From Ferrovibrio sp. (GTDB lineage: Bacteria > Pseudomonadota > Alphaproteobacteria > Ferrovibrionales > Ferrovibrionaceae): a DNA stretch of 64,000 bases. Where the stretch lies: contig JAGOQS010000001.1 of the NCBI GenBank assembly GCA_017991315.1, forward strand, positions 620,001 through 684,000, given 5' to 3'. The notes under the pieces are model-generated. The model was not told where the DNA came from and made no database searches. It saw only the letters and a list, made by a program, of their open reading frames with translations. Positions 55,822 through 63,057 of the stretch are shown here, piece by piece. Positions within the stretch are counted from its first letter, which is position 1; every line of letters starts with the position of its first letter. The position numbers were made by a program, and so were the translations under genes.

Positions 55822-57269
55822 CACGGGGCCTCGCCGCCGGCGGCCGGCGCCGCGTCGGTGAAGCTCGGGGTGTCGCCCTCGTCGATGGGCCAGCCCGTTA
55901 TACGCCGGCTGTGGACAGCGAGTGTGGCGTGCATCGAGGGGCCATGTTCGGGGTGATGATGCCGCAGCCGGCGGAGTTGTTCCTGATTGCTTTCCCACAG
56001 GGCTTTGGCGGCCTGTGGTGCCAACTTCAGCTTATCGAGGGCACGACTGAAGCCCTGGTAGAACTTGCCAGAGCCTGAAAACCGATAGGTGCCGACATCG
56101 TCGCCATCGGGGATTATCAACGGCCAAACCGGCTCATCGCTGTCGTCGGCCTCGTTCGGCTTGACGCTGGAGGCCGCCGGCTCTCCCATGGCGGCAAGGC
56201 CTTCGCTGCCCTTGGCCGCCGCCTGCTTGCCCTTCGCCTCTAGCGCGATGAATTCCTTGTGCAGGGCCTCAGCAGCAGCCTTGCCGTCGTCGGTCTTGCG
56301 CAGATCGGCGAACTGCTGGCCGGCATTATTCTCCCAGATCGACGCCAGCACATACCATTGGCCGGCAGCAGCGGCCTGGCGCATGGCGGCCAGCATCGCG
56401 TCATAGAAGTCGCCCGGCGTATAGAGCAGTTCCTCGCCGTGCTCGGTGATGAAGGGGATTGTGGCCTCGGCCTCGGTTTCCCCGGCGCCCCCGGATTCTT
56501 CGCGCGTGAAATCCTCGCGGCGTGGCGGCGGCGTTTCCTCACCAGACGAGCGCGGCGCGTCGATGATACGGCCTTCCATTTCCTCGGCGGTGTAGTCATT
56601 GCCGAGTTCCTCGGGGAAAGCGCGACGCAGTGCGGCGGCTTCGGCAACCTTCTCCAGCATGTAATGCGGACTGCGGGTCCATTTATCGTTCGGGCAGTCC
56701 GTACCCTTCCAGGTGCCGAAGCTGGCCCTGTAGTAGACCTTCGGCCCGACAAAGCCGACGCGCTGCCCGTCGATCATCCGAAACACGGTCATCTGACACC
56801 ACTCGGGATAGGAGACGGTGACGGTGCGCGTATCACCGCGCTTCTCGCCGGTGAACGTCTCGGACTTGTCGGGCCCGAACGAAGCCGCGTCACAACCGGC
56901 GAATTTACCCGTGCGATGCGCGGTGGTGCGCAGTTCGCCAATGCCGGGCCATACGGTCTCGACCTCGTAGCCCTTCTTGCTGTCCCAAACCGGAACGATG
57001 TGGACTGGGCGTTTGAAGGGATCGAGCTTGCGTGCCCGGCAATAGGCCAGGGCCAGCACGATGGCCTCCGGGGTCTTGGCCGAGGGAAAGATGGAGTCGG
57101 TGAGTGCGCGCCATTCGGCCGGCCCGATACCGAACTTCTCCTCAATGCCTTTGACGAAGGGAATGCGGCCGCGCTCGACCTGGACCACCTGACCTTTGCT
57201 GGCCGCATCCTGCAACTGCTCGAGACGCTGATCGTGAGCGATCTGCTCCTTGGTTTTCTGCTTCGCCAT
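55821..57269 (-). CDS. bet: Phage recombination protein Bet/RecT family
   Basis: The 482-residue protein has the Bet core in its first 250 residues: TDSIFPSAKTPEAIVLALAYCRARKLDPFKRPVHIVPVWDSKKGYEVETVWPGIGELRTTAHRTGKFAGCD and SPHYMLEKVAEAAALRRAFPEELGNDYTAEEM. It anneals single strands in phage recombination. The C-terminal half (about residues 260-480) is low-complexity plus a helical segment not typical of Bet. The start MAKQKTKEQI at 57269 is chosen. No exonuclease gene is identified beside it. Confidence 0.9.
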   Translation of the reverse strand: MAKQKTKEQIAHDQRLEQLQDAASKGQVVQVERGRIPFVKGIEEKFGIGPAEWRALTDSIFPSAKTPEAIVLALAYCRARKLDPFKRPVHIVPVWDSKKGYEVETVWPGIGELRTTAHRTGKFAGCDAASFGPDKSETFTGEKRGDTRTVTVSYPEWCQMTVFRMIDGQRVGFVGPKVYYRASFGTWKGTDCPNDKWTRSPHYMLEKVAEAAALRRAFPEELGNDYTAEEMEGRIIDAPRSSGEETPPPRREDFTREESGGAGETEAEATIPFITEHGEELLYTPGDFYDAMLAAMRQAAAAGQWYVLASIWENNAGQQFADLRKTDDGKAAAEALHKEFIALEAKGKQAAAKGSEGLAAMGEPAASSVKPNEADDSDEPVWPLIIPDGDDVGTYRFSGSGKFYQGFSRALDKLKLAPQAAKALWESNQEQLRRLRHHHPEHGPSMHATLAVHSRRITGWPIDEGDTPSFTDAAPAAGGEAP

Positions 57270-57270
57270 A

Positions 57271-58317
57271 TCAGCCTCGCACGGTGGTGTTGGTTTCGGG
57301 GAAGATCGACACGCCCGGGATCTCTTCGACCCCGCCTTCGTTGATGGCGGCGCGGATCGCGGCCTCATCGGGCATCAGGTATTTGCGCGGCAGGGCGTCG
57401 ATATCGGTGATGCGGAAGGCCATGCGCTGGCGCAGGGTCGCCATGCTGCCCATGTCGCCGCGTACCCGGGCGGATTTGATCGACGCCGCAACCTGCTTCT
57501 GCGCGTGATGCGCTTCGCCCTCGGTGGTGACGGCGCGGCGGCGGGCCAGGCGGGCGTCGCGGTTGGCATCCTCGGCTTCCACCTCGGCGGCTTCCGCCTG
57601 GGCCTGGGCTGCGGTGGCTTCGTCGGCCTTCTTCTGTGCCTCGGCGGCGCGCTTGTCGGCGGCTGCCTTGGCCTTCGCGGCTTTCTCCTCTGCCTTGGCC
57701 CGGGCCTCGGCATCGACCTGCTGCTTGGCGGCACGCTCTGCGGCACGCTTGGCATCCTCGGCAGCCTTCGCGGCCCGCGCCGCCTGGGCCTCGGCTTCCC
57801 GCTTGATGCGCTCGGCTTCCGCCGCTGCGCGCTGTCGCTCGGCCTCGGCCTCGCGCTCCTTGCGTTCGGCTTCCTCGCGCTCGCGCCGGGCCCGGGCCTC
57901 TGCTTCGCGCGCCAGGCGGGCCTCTTCCTCGCGCTGCCGCCGTGCCATTTCGGCCTTCTGGTCCTGCCAGCGCTTGAGGCGCGGCCGCAACTGCTCATCG
58001 TGCTCCCTGATCCGCGTGATGCGGCGCTGGAAGAAGTTCTCCACCATCTGCGCCATGGCGAGGAAAGGCGCCTTGATACGGGCCCGGGTATCGTCGATAG
58101 CCTTCCGCGCCTTGGCCAGCTGCACGAGAAAATCAGAGAGCCGCGCGGCCTCGTCGTCGTTGCTGATAACAGCCGGGACGCGCGCCACGGCCTCCTCATA
58201 CCTGGTGATCAGCGTGTCGTAGGAGGCGACCGCGCGCTCCATCTCCTCGCGCAGCGCCTCTTCCTGGGGCGGGTTGTTGCCGCCCATGCCGAGGCGTGAT
58301 TCGTCGTCGATGCTCAT
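57271..58317 (-). CDS. Long coiled-coil phage protein
   Basis: The 348-residue protein has an N-terminal region (residues 1-115), a very Ala/Glu/Arg/Lys-rich coiled coil of about 140 residues (about 115-255) and a conserved-looking C-terminus RITDIDALPRKYLMPDEAAIRAAI. Proteins with this C-terminus sit next to RecT genes in other phages, which suggests a recombination role by inference. It is 1 nt upstream of bet. The coiled coil is coded by GC-rich near-repetitive DNA. Confidence 0.75.
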   Translation of the reverse strand: MSIDDESRLGMGGNNPPQEEALREEMERAVASYDTLITRYEEAVARVPAVISNDDEAARLSDFLVQLAKARKAIDDTRARIKAPFLAMAQMVENFFQRRITRIREHDEQLRPRLKRWQDQKAEMARRQREEEARLAREAEARARREREEAERKEREAEAERQRAAAEAERIKREAEAQAARAAKAAEDAKRAAERAAKQQVDAEARAKAEEKAAKAKAAADKRAAEAQKKADEATAAQAQAEAAEVEAEDANRDARLARRRAVTTEGEAHHAQKQVAASIKSARVRGDMGSMATLRQRMAFRITDIDALPRKYLMPDEAAIRAAINEGGVEEIPGVSIFPETNTTVRG

Positions 58318-58326
58318 CAGGTGACC

Positions 58327-58794
58327 TCAGAAGGGCGAAGGGGCGTGGAGCCAGTCGGTGCGCTGGCGGGGATTGGCGTGAGGCGAAGTCGGCAGGTGCT
58401 CGCGGGCGTGGCGGGCGCGGGCCACCATGAAGGCGTATTCCTCGGGCTCTATGGCCTCGGCCATCAGGCCATGGCGGGACCAGGCCGCGAGTGCGCCGAG
58501 GCCCATGCAGGCGATCTCACCCGGATCGTGGCCGGCAGGCGGATCAGCGGTGACGCGCGCGCCGCTCAGCTCCGCGTGATACTCGATATCGGCCAGCAGC
58601 ACGCCGCTCTCCCGGCACCGGTGCTGCACGGTCCAGAAGCGCAGCGGCGTCGGCACCGTGCCGCGCGCCAGGCGCACCTGGTACCAGCCCGGCTGCGGCA
58701 GGGCATGGTCCTGATCGGGGTTGCCATGCTGGCGCCGGAAGCGCCACTCAGCGCTGGTGGTGGAAGTGGCGGTGATGATGGGCGAGGGGGTCAT
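58327..58794 (-). CDS. Phage protein of unknown function
   Basis: The 155-residue protein (MTPSPIITATSTTSAEWRFRRQHGNPDQDHALPQPGWYQVRL...) ends in a helical part ACMGLGALAAWSRHGLMAEAIEPEEYAFMVARARHAREHL. The ATG overlaps the TGA of the micro-ORF (ATGA). No family recognised. Confidence 0.6.
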   Translation of the reverse strand: MTPSPIITATSTTSAEWRFRRQHGNPDQDHALPQPGWYQVRLARGTVPTPLRFWTVQHRCRESGVLLADIEYHAELSGARVTADPPAGHDPGEIACMGLGALAAWSRHGLMAEAIEPEEYAFMVARARHAREHLPTSPHANPRQRTDWLHAPSPF

Positions 58795-58865
58795 GCCGTC
58801 CCCCAGGTCAGGCGCCACCAGCGCCATTGCTGCCGCACGCGATAGAACCAGCCGCCGCGCCGCAT
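58791..58865 (-). CDS. Trp/Arg-rich 24-codon micro-ORF
   Basis: The ORF encodes 24 residues starting MRRGGWFYRVRQQWRWWRL, with five Trp and seven Arg. Its ATG overlaps the upstream gene's stop (TGATG at 58867-58863), and its TGA overlaps the next gene's ATG (ATGA). Both junctions being coupled strongly suggests it is translated. It may be a membrane-active peptide, a regulator, or just a coupling device. Confidence 0.5.
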   Translation of the reverse strand: MRRGGWFYRVRQQWRWWRLTWGTA

Positions 58866-59143
58866 CATTCACTCCCCCGGCGATACCAGTCGGCGTGCAG
58901 GCAGGGCGCATACGCGGTGCGGCCCTGCTCGAGATCCTCGGCTACTTCAATCGCGGCCTCGGCATCAGCCTGCAGGTCGATGGCGTGATCGGCATCGCCG
59001 GCGATCAGTGCCGTCTTCGCCGCTCGCTGCAGCGCATCGGCATAGCGGCGCGCGCCTCGGGCCGCGACCTCGGCCGGGCTCAGGCTCGGGCCCTTGCCGG
59101 CGGGCCGGATCAGCGGGAAACCATTCTCAAGCCTGGGGATCAT
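58865..59143 (-). CDS. Phage protein of unknown function
   Basis: The 92-residue protein starts MIPRLENGFPLIRPAGKGPSLSPAEV and is Ala/Asp-rich and helical (AAKTALIAGDADHAIDLQADAEAAIEVAEDLEQGR). It ends CLHADWYRRG. No family is recognised. It precedes the micro-ORF with a TGATG overlap. Confidence 0.6.
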   Translation of the reverse strand: MIPRLENGFPLIRPAGKGPSLSPAEVAARGARRYADALQRAAKTALIAGDADHAIDLQADAEAAIEVAEDLEQGRTAYAPCLHADWYRRGSE

Positions 59144-59150
59144 GTTCACC

Positions 59151-59465
59151 TCACGCCGCGGGACGCGGCCCGCCGTCATGGTCGGGGGAGACCTGAGACG
59201 GCGGGCACGCGGTGCTCCGACCTGGCGAGGCAGCCCAGGGCGGAGCGGGTGACTGTGAAAAGACAAGGCGCAGATGGCCAGGCGGCGTCAGCACCGGAGC
59301 GGGCTCGATCTCGTGCGCGGGGATGAACCAGTCGGAGTCCGGCGTGGCGTCGAGCGCCACGGTGAGGAACTGGTTGGTGAAGCCGGCCGGGCTGGCGTTC
59401 ACCACCGTCCCGTAGGCGCCCGATACGGGATCGCGGACGCGGTCGTATGGGCGGAAGCGGCTCAT
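59151..59465 (-). CDS. Small SH3-like phage protein of unknown function
   Basis: The 104-residue protein begins MSRFRPYDRVRDPVSGAYGTVVNASP, a KOW- or SH3-like beta pattern found in many small phage proteins, followed by a Pro-rich low-complexity tail (PSQVSPDHDGGPRP). The ATG overlaps the LRR gene stop (ATGA). The tail may be disordered. Confidence 0.5.
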   Translation of the reverse strand: MSRFRPYDRVRDPVSGAYGTVVNASPAGFTNQFLTVALDATPDSDWFIPAHEIEPAPVLTPPGHLRLVFSQSPAPPWAASPGRSTACPPSQVSPDHDGGPRPAA

Positions 59466-60097
59466 GGCACGGTCTCGTTCTGCCGCCCGCTGGCGTAGTC
59501 CGCGATGCGCTCCACAAGTTTGTGGCAGTCGTCCCGGTGACGGGGTGCGCCAGGCCCCCAATGTTTGCGGGCATCTTCGAGACTGAGGAGTCGGCAGCCA
59601 GCTTGCACAAACCACTGCCCGCGCAGCACAAGGCCTCGGAACATGTAGCCGCGACCATCTACTCCAGCCTCAATAAAGAGGGTCAGCCCAGGGCAGTTCA
59701 CGACCCGCACGACGGTGGCGGCCTCGAGCGCCGGCAGCGCCGTCAGCCCAGGGCAGTTCACGACCCGCACGTCGGTGGCGGCCTCGAGCGCCGGCAGCGC
59801 CGTCAGCCCAGGGCAGTTCTCGACCCGCACGACGGTGGCGGCCTCGAGCGCCGGCAGCGCCGTCAGCCCAGGGCAGTTCTCGACCCACACGACGGTGGCG
59901 GCCTCGAGCGCCGGCAGCGCCGTCAGCCCAGGGCAGTTCTCGACCCACACGTCGGTGGCGGCCTCGAGCGCCGGCAGCGCCGTCAGCCCAGGGCAGTTCA
60001 CGACCCGCACGACGGTGGCGGCCTCGACGTTTTCAAAAAGCCACGACAACGAGCGGCGGCGGCCATTTACGCTCAAATGGATCTGATCCGGGTTCAT
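59462..60097 (-). CDS. Leucine-rich-repeat phage protein with variable repeats
   Basis: The 211-residue protein has an N-terminal cap (MNPDQIHLSVNGRRRSLSWLFEN), six strand segments linked by five 20-residue repeats NCPGLTALPALEAA-T.V.V., then a C-terminal domain MFRGLVLRGQWFVQAGCRLLSLEDARKHWG. LRR of this 20-residue LPALxxL type occurs in bacterial effectors and phages. The start at 60097 has GGAGA 6 nt upstream and overlaps a 9-codon ORF. Each unit differs only at three positions (see findings). Target unknown. Confidence 0.75.
   Translation of the reverse strand: MNPDQIHLSVNGRRRSLSWLFENVEAATVVRVVNCPGLTALPALEAATDVWVENCPGLTALPALEAATVVWVENCPGLTALPALEAATVVRVENCPGLTALPALEAATDVRVVNCPGLTALPALEAATVVRVVNCPGLTLFIEAGVDGRGYMFRGLVLRGQWFVQAGCRLLSLEDARKHWGPGAPRHRDDCHKLVERIADYASGRQNETVP
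59682..60027. repeat. 60-bp tandem repeat, 5.8 copies, inside LRR gene
   Basis: Units at 59701, 59761, 59821, 59881 and 59941 are 60 bp each, with partial copies at both ends. The motif is CGACCC(G/A)CACG(A/T)CGG... and ends GGGCAGTTC(A/T)-like. Only three positions vary per unit and all 57 others are identical, including third codon bases. Confidence 0.97.
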
Positions 60098-60123
60098 AGA
60101 TTTCTCCATTGAAATTTGGTCAT
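60094..60123 (-). CDS. 9-codon relay mini-ORF upstream of LRR gene
   Basis: ATG at 60123 overlaps the stop of the preceding gene (ATGA) and reads M-T-K-F-Q-W-R-N-L, ending with TGA whose bases overlap the LRR gene's ATG at 60097 (ATGA). It would let ribosomes pass from the 76-residue gene to the LRR gene by two reinitiations. Too short to name. Confidence 0.35.
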   Translation of the reverse strand: MTKFQWRNL

Positions 60124-60350
60124 GGCAGCGTCCCCTGGGCCTGGTTGAGGAGCACGATGCCGAGCAGCAGGTCGGCGCGGGCCACAGCGGCGGCAGCGTC
60201 GGCCATGGCGATGGCGGGATCGCGATAACGGGGCACCCTATAGGGCAGCGTCTCGCCGCCGCAGGCTTCGCTGGCGAGCCGCACCACGGCATCGCGCAGT
60301 TCGGCCTGCCGGGTTTCTCGCGCGATGCGATGGCGTGAGAGCCAGGTCAT
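60120..60350 (-). CDS. Phage protein of unknown function
   Basis: The 76-residue helical protein (MTWLSRHRIARETRQAELRDAVVRLASEACGGETLPYR) overlaps the preceding gene's stop (ATGA). An earlier ATG at 60386 is possible but would overlap that gene more. No family recognised. Confidence 0.55.
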   Translation of the reverse strand: MTWLSRHRIARETRQAELRDAVVRLASEACGGETLPYRVPRYRDPAIAMADAAAAVARADLLLGIVLLNQAQGTLP

Positions 60351-60574
60351 GCGCAGCTCCTCCAGCGCGACCAGGTGGCGCGGCATGGATTCGCGGGATC
60401 GGCCGAAATGGAGGGCTCGTAGCCGTACCAGTCCCAGCGCCAGGCGCTCATCGCGGCTTCGAGATCCTCGGGCCGCTCAACGGTCAGTTCACCCGTAAGG
60501 TCGCCATGCGATCCGCGGCCCGTTTCCTTGATGGAGAAGGCCGGTCTGCTGCTGGATGAGGGGCCCGCGCTCAT
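60347..60574 (-). CDS. Phage protein of unknown function
   Basis: The 75-residue protein (MSAGPSSSSRPAFSIKETGRG...DLEAAMSAWRWDWYGYEPS) has several aromatic residues in its C-terminal half. Start ATG overlaps the preceding membrane protein's stop (ATGA). No family recognised. Confidence 0.5.
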   Translation of the reverse strand: MSAGPSSSSRPAFSIKETGRGSHGDLTGELTVERPEDLEAAMSAWRWDWYGYEPSISADPANPCRATWSRWRSCA

Positions 60575-60816
60575 GCCAGCACCCATTCCAGGATCTGCAC
60601 CAGAGCGGAGAACAGCCACCACAGTCCTTCGGCGATCAGCCACAGGCCGTGCAAGGCCGCGACGACAAAACCGACCACCAAGGTCCAGGCCAGAATGGTG
60701 ATGGGATTGCTGAGCGCTGGCGGCATCGTGTCGCGCGGGTTCTCATCGTCGCGGCCCCAGAATTCCTCCCACCAGGAGGCAACCTTGGCCTTGGCGCGTT
60801 CGATCAGGTTCGGCAT
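60571..60816 (-). CDS. Small membrane protein of phage
   Basis: The 81-residue protein has an amphipathic N-terminus (KVASWWEEFWGRD) and two hydrophobic segments: ITILAWTLVVGFVVAALHGLWLI and LWWLFSALVQILEWVLA. It is likely an inner-membrane protein; no family is recognised. Confidence 0.6.
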   Translation of the reverse strand: MPNLIERAKAKVASWWEEFWGRDDENPRDTMPPALSNPITILAWTLVVGFVVAALHGLWLIAEGLWWLFSALVQILEWVLA

Positions 60817-60818
60817 GG

Positions 60819-61367
60819 CTATTCGGCCTCCGTGGTGAAGCGGGCGCGGTGCGCCATGAAGTGGCTGTCATCGGCCGCCATGGATTCGGCAATGGTGGTG
60901 AGCTGCGCAGGCGGCACCGCGTGCAGGCCCGCCGAATAGCCGCGCTCGGCCTGGGCGTGGAGTTGCTGGAGCGATGCCGCGGGGGTCGGGGCGGCGATGC
61001 AGGGCTCAGGCAACGCTGAGCCTGGCGGCCGCATGGTCACGTAATCGAGCAAGGCCTGCTGGGCATCGGCGATCTCCGGCAGGGCGTCATGCTCGGATTC
61101 GAACTGCACCGCGATGTGCCGCAGCACGGCGTCGAGATGCAGGGCCAGGCGGTCGGCATGGTTCAGCGCATGGACAATGGCGGCGGTGCCGGCCACGCCG
61201 CGACGGCTCGAGACATGGGCGATGAAGTCGCCATCGGCGCCAGCGATGGCATGGCTGCCATGGGCATGAACGGGAAGCGGCAGGGCTTCGCCCACGGGGC
61301 GGCTAGGCCGGGCATCGCCGGGTTCGGCGAGGGGAAGAGTGGAGGGAGCGGGGGCCTGGCAGTCCAT
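60819..61367 (-). CDS. Phage protein of unknown function
   Basis: The 182-residue protein is Ala/His-rich with a helical C-terminus (LQQLHAQAERGYSAGLHAVPPAQLTTIAESMAADDSHFMAHRARF). It is 2 nt upstream of the membrane-protein gene, so cotranscribed. No family is recognised. Confidence 0.55.
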   Translation of the reverse strand: MDCQAPAPSTLPLAEPGDARPSRPVGEALPLPVHAHGSHAIAGADGDFIAHVSSRRGVAGTAAIVHALNHADRLALHLDAVLRHIAVQFESEHDALPEIADAQQALLDYVTMRPPGSALPEPCIAAPTPAASLQQLHAQAERGYSAGLHAVPPAQLTTIAESMAADDSHFMAHRARFTTEAE

Positions 61368-61484
61368 GTGCGGTCCTAGAGGCGCGAGGGATGGGGCTGA
61401 GTGGCGGGAATGCAGACCAGCCTTGTGAGCCGGCCCGCACCCCGCCTAGCATCGGCGGTGCGAACCCAACCGATGGAGGAGACG

Positions 61485-61772
61485 ATGGAGAGCAAACTGG
61501 AGCGCCGTGTGTCGTTGCTCGAGCGGCAGGCCGGCGAACACACCTTGGCGGCGGCACGAAATGCCGTCATGGCCGAGGTTGCGATTGAAGTCGCCGCGTA
61601 TTTAGGGATATTGCTCGGCGCGACATCGCGCCCGATGCAGGAAGCCCTGGAGAAACTGCCGGCGATGCTATTGAAGGCCAGGCCGGAAGGCCCCGCGAAG
61701 GAAATGGCCGCCACGATCATGGAGCGACTCCACCTGCAGTGGGCGCGCCCGAATCCGTGGCGGGACAAATAG
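61485..61772 (+). CDS. Small helical phage protein (against operon direction)
   Basis: The 95-residue protein starts MESKLERRVSLLERQAGEHTLAAARNAV and is helical, with a heptad-like first 25 residues. ATG 61485 has GGAGGAG just upstream (61475-61481); ATG 61473 is an alternative. Its 3' end overlaps the convergent 61717-61971 gene. No family recognised. Confidence 0.55.
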   Translation: MESKLERRVSLLERQAGEHTLAAARNAVMAEVAIEVAAYLGILLGATSRPMQEALEKLPAMLLKARPEGPAKEMAATIMERLHLQWARPNPWRDK

Positions 61773-61971
61773 TCGCCCGCCGCCATGCGTCATTGGCAAT
61801 GGCCAGTGCGCCGGCGGATTCTTCCATATGCTCAACCCAGCGCTCCAGATGGGCGCGCGCCATGGGATCAGCTTCCTGGGCGGCAAAGTCAGCAGGCAGG
61901 AAGCTGACATAGTCGCCCTGGTTGGCGATCGCGAGATACCGGCGATAGAGGGGGCTATGGGGCCGGGCCAT
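61717..61971 (-). CDS. Phage protein of unknown function
   Basis: The 84-residue protein (MARPHSPLYRRYLAIANQGDYVSFLPADFAAQEADPMARAHLERWVEHMEESAGALAIANDAWRRA) is amphipathic and acidic. Its 3' end overlaps a gene on the + strand by 56 nt. No family recognised. Confidence 0.5.
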   Translation of the reverse strand: MARPHSPLYRRYLAIANQGDYVSFLPADFAAQEADPMARAHLERWVEHMEESAGALAIANDAWRRATICPATDSGAPTAGGVAP

Positions 61972-61974
61972 CGC

Positions 61975-62190
61975 TCAGGCCTCCTGCAGCAGCGCGCCGA
62001 GGAACTGGGCCGCCTCAGGAGAGAGCTTGAAACGCTGGAGCGGAGCGCCCGGGACCTCGATCACAAGCATCTTGCCCTCAGGAGTGGGAAGGACTTGAAT
62101 GCTTTCAATCGCAAGGGATGCGCGCTCCACGGCTCGACCGTTGACGCACCACTGATAGAGGGAGGCCTTGATGTCGTTGCTGTCAGACAT
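61975..62190 (-). CDS. Phage protein of unknown function
   Basis: The 71-residue protein (MSDSNDIKASLYQWCVNGRAVERASLAIESIQVL...FKLSPEAAQFLGALL) is a plausible small globular protein. Its ATG shares the CATG palindrome with a + strand ATG at 62189. It is 3 nt upstream of the next leftward gene. Confidence 0.5.
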   Translation of the reverse strand: MSDSNDIKASLYQWCVNGRAVERASLAIESIQVLPTPEGKMLVIEVPGAPLQRFKLSPEAAQFLGALLQEA

Positions 62191-62482
62191 GCTGAATGCC
62201 CTGGATCGCTGGGATGAATGGCGGGAGATGCGCGCCGCGCCGAAACGCATTGCCGATCTGGAGGCCCGCATGGGCGCGCTTGAGGCCGCGTTGGCCAAGC
62301 GGCCGCCGGCGGAGGCCTGCCCGATCTGCGGCGGCGAGATGAAGATCACGAAGGTCGTCCCGCATCGCCAATTTGGCGCGATGGGCCTGCAGGACAGGCT
62401 CTATGCCTGCCAGGACGCGGCTTGCGGTCACAGCGAGCAGCGGATGCATGACCCGAATGGGCGCCTGGGAAAGAAGGGCTGA
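62171..62482 (+). CDS. Small zinc-ribbon phage protein (against operon direction)
   Basis: The 103-residue protein has a heptad helix (LNALDRWDEWREMRAAPKRIADLEARMGALEAALA) followed by CPICGGEMKI and YACQDAACGHSEQRMHD, a CxxC...CxxxxC zinc ribbon. ATG 62171 (or 62189) is the start. It ends 9 nt before the convergent 62491 gene. Confidence 0.65.
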   Translation: MSLLSDMLNALDRWDEWREMRAAPKRIADLEARMGALEAALAKRPPAEACPICGGEMKITKVVPHRQFGAMGLQDRLYACQDAACGHSEQRMHDPNGRLGKKG

Positions 62483-62490
62483 AGCGCGCA

Positions 62491-62907
62491 TCACCGACGC
62501 CCCATAGGCAGGACGGCCTCGGGACCGGCCTCACCGACATGCGCGATGCCGGCGCCTGCGAAAGGCGGGCGCCATTTCGGCCGGGCGGTCTGGCGGTCCC
62601 GCGCCATGTAGCCGGAGAGCGCTTCATAAAGGCGACCCTCCCGGCGCTCATCGAGCGCCGCGGCGATATCGCGAGGCAATTCGGTCGAGCGTTCTTCGGG
62701 CGGGATCGAGGCATCGCTCAGGCCGAATTCATAGCCCGCGCTATAGCCGATGAAAAAGATGATCCTGGTGAGGGCCGCGTCGCCGGCAAGGGCAGTGACG
62801 TGCTTCCGGGCGAGCTGGTAGATGACCTCGTAGGCGATGGCGACCCGCAGTGCCGGCAGAAAGGCAAAAGCCTTGTCGGCGGTAGCGGCTGCGGCGGTGT
62901 CGGGCAT
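62491..62907 (-). CDS. First gene of leftward operon, unknown, with tape-measure-like tail
   Basis: The 138-residue protein starts MPDTAAAATADKAFAFLPALRVAIAYEVIYQLARKHVTALAGDAAL and ends GAGIAHVGEAGPEAVLPMGR, a motif seen at the end of phage tape-measure proteins. A strong AGGGGAG RBS precedes ATG 62907. It is directly downstream of the putative promoter/operator, so it opens the operon. Confidence 0.6.
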   Translation of the reverse strand: MPDTAAAATADKAFAFLPALRVAIAYEVIYQLARKHVTALAGDAALTRIIFFIGYSAGYEFGLSDASIPPEERSTELPRDIAAALDERREGRLYEALSGYMARDRQTARPKWRPPFAGAGIAHVGEAGPEAVLPMGRR

Positions 62908-62932
62908 CGTGGTCTCCCCTGGTGATGGGGAG

Positions 62933-62974
62933 ATGGTACGCATATGCGGACTTTTGTCAATACGCAAAATCGTA
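62933..62974 (-). promoter_or_regulatory. Leftward phage promoter with two operator-like repeats
   Basis: On the minus strand a -35 TTGACA (62960-62955) is followed after 16 bp by TACCAT (62938-62933). Two related 14-bp sites on + read TACGCATATGCGGA (62937-62950) and TACGCAAAATCGTA (62961-62974), 24 bp apart, one over the -10 side and one just before the -35. CGCATATGCG is a perfect palindrome. This looks like a repressor-controlled pL. The repressor gene is not identified. Confidence 0.65.
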
Positions 62975-63057
62975 CTAATGAATTTTAATCTAAGAAGCGG
63001 TCCTTTCGACTAAAGCGAAGTTCCATTTAAATCAGTGAGACTTAAGGCTCTATATGA

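Noticed and set aside
57450-57950. Tandem DNA repeat
   Set aside because: The near-repeat is caused by Ala/Glu/Arg codons of a coiled coil, with no fixed period.
59682-60027. CRISPR array
   Set aside because: Repeats are contiguous, with no variable spacers, and encode an LRR in frame.
59682-60027. Diversity-generating retroelement
   Set aside because: No reverse transcriptase or template repeat is in view, and variable coding bases are A/T and C/T rather than only adenines.
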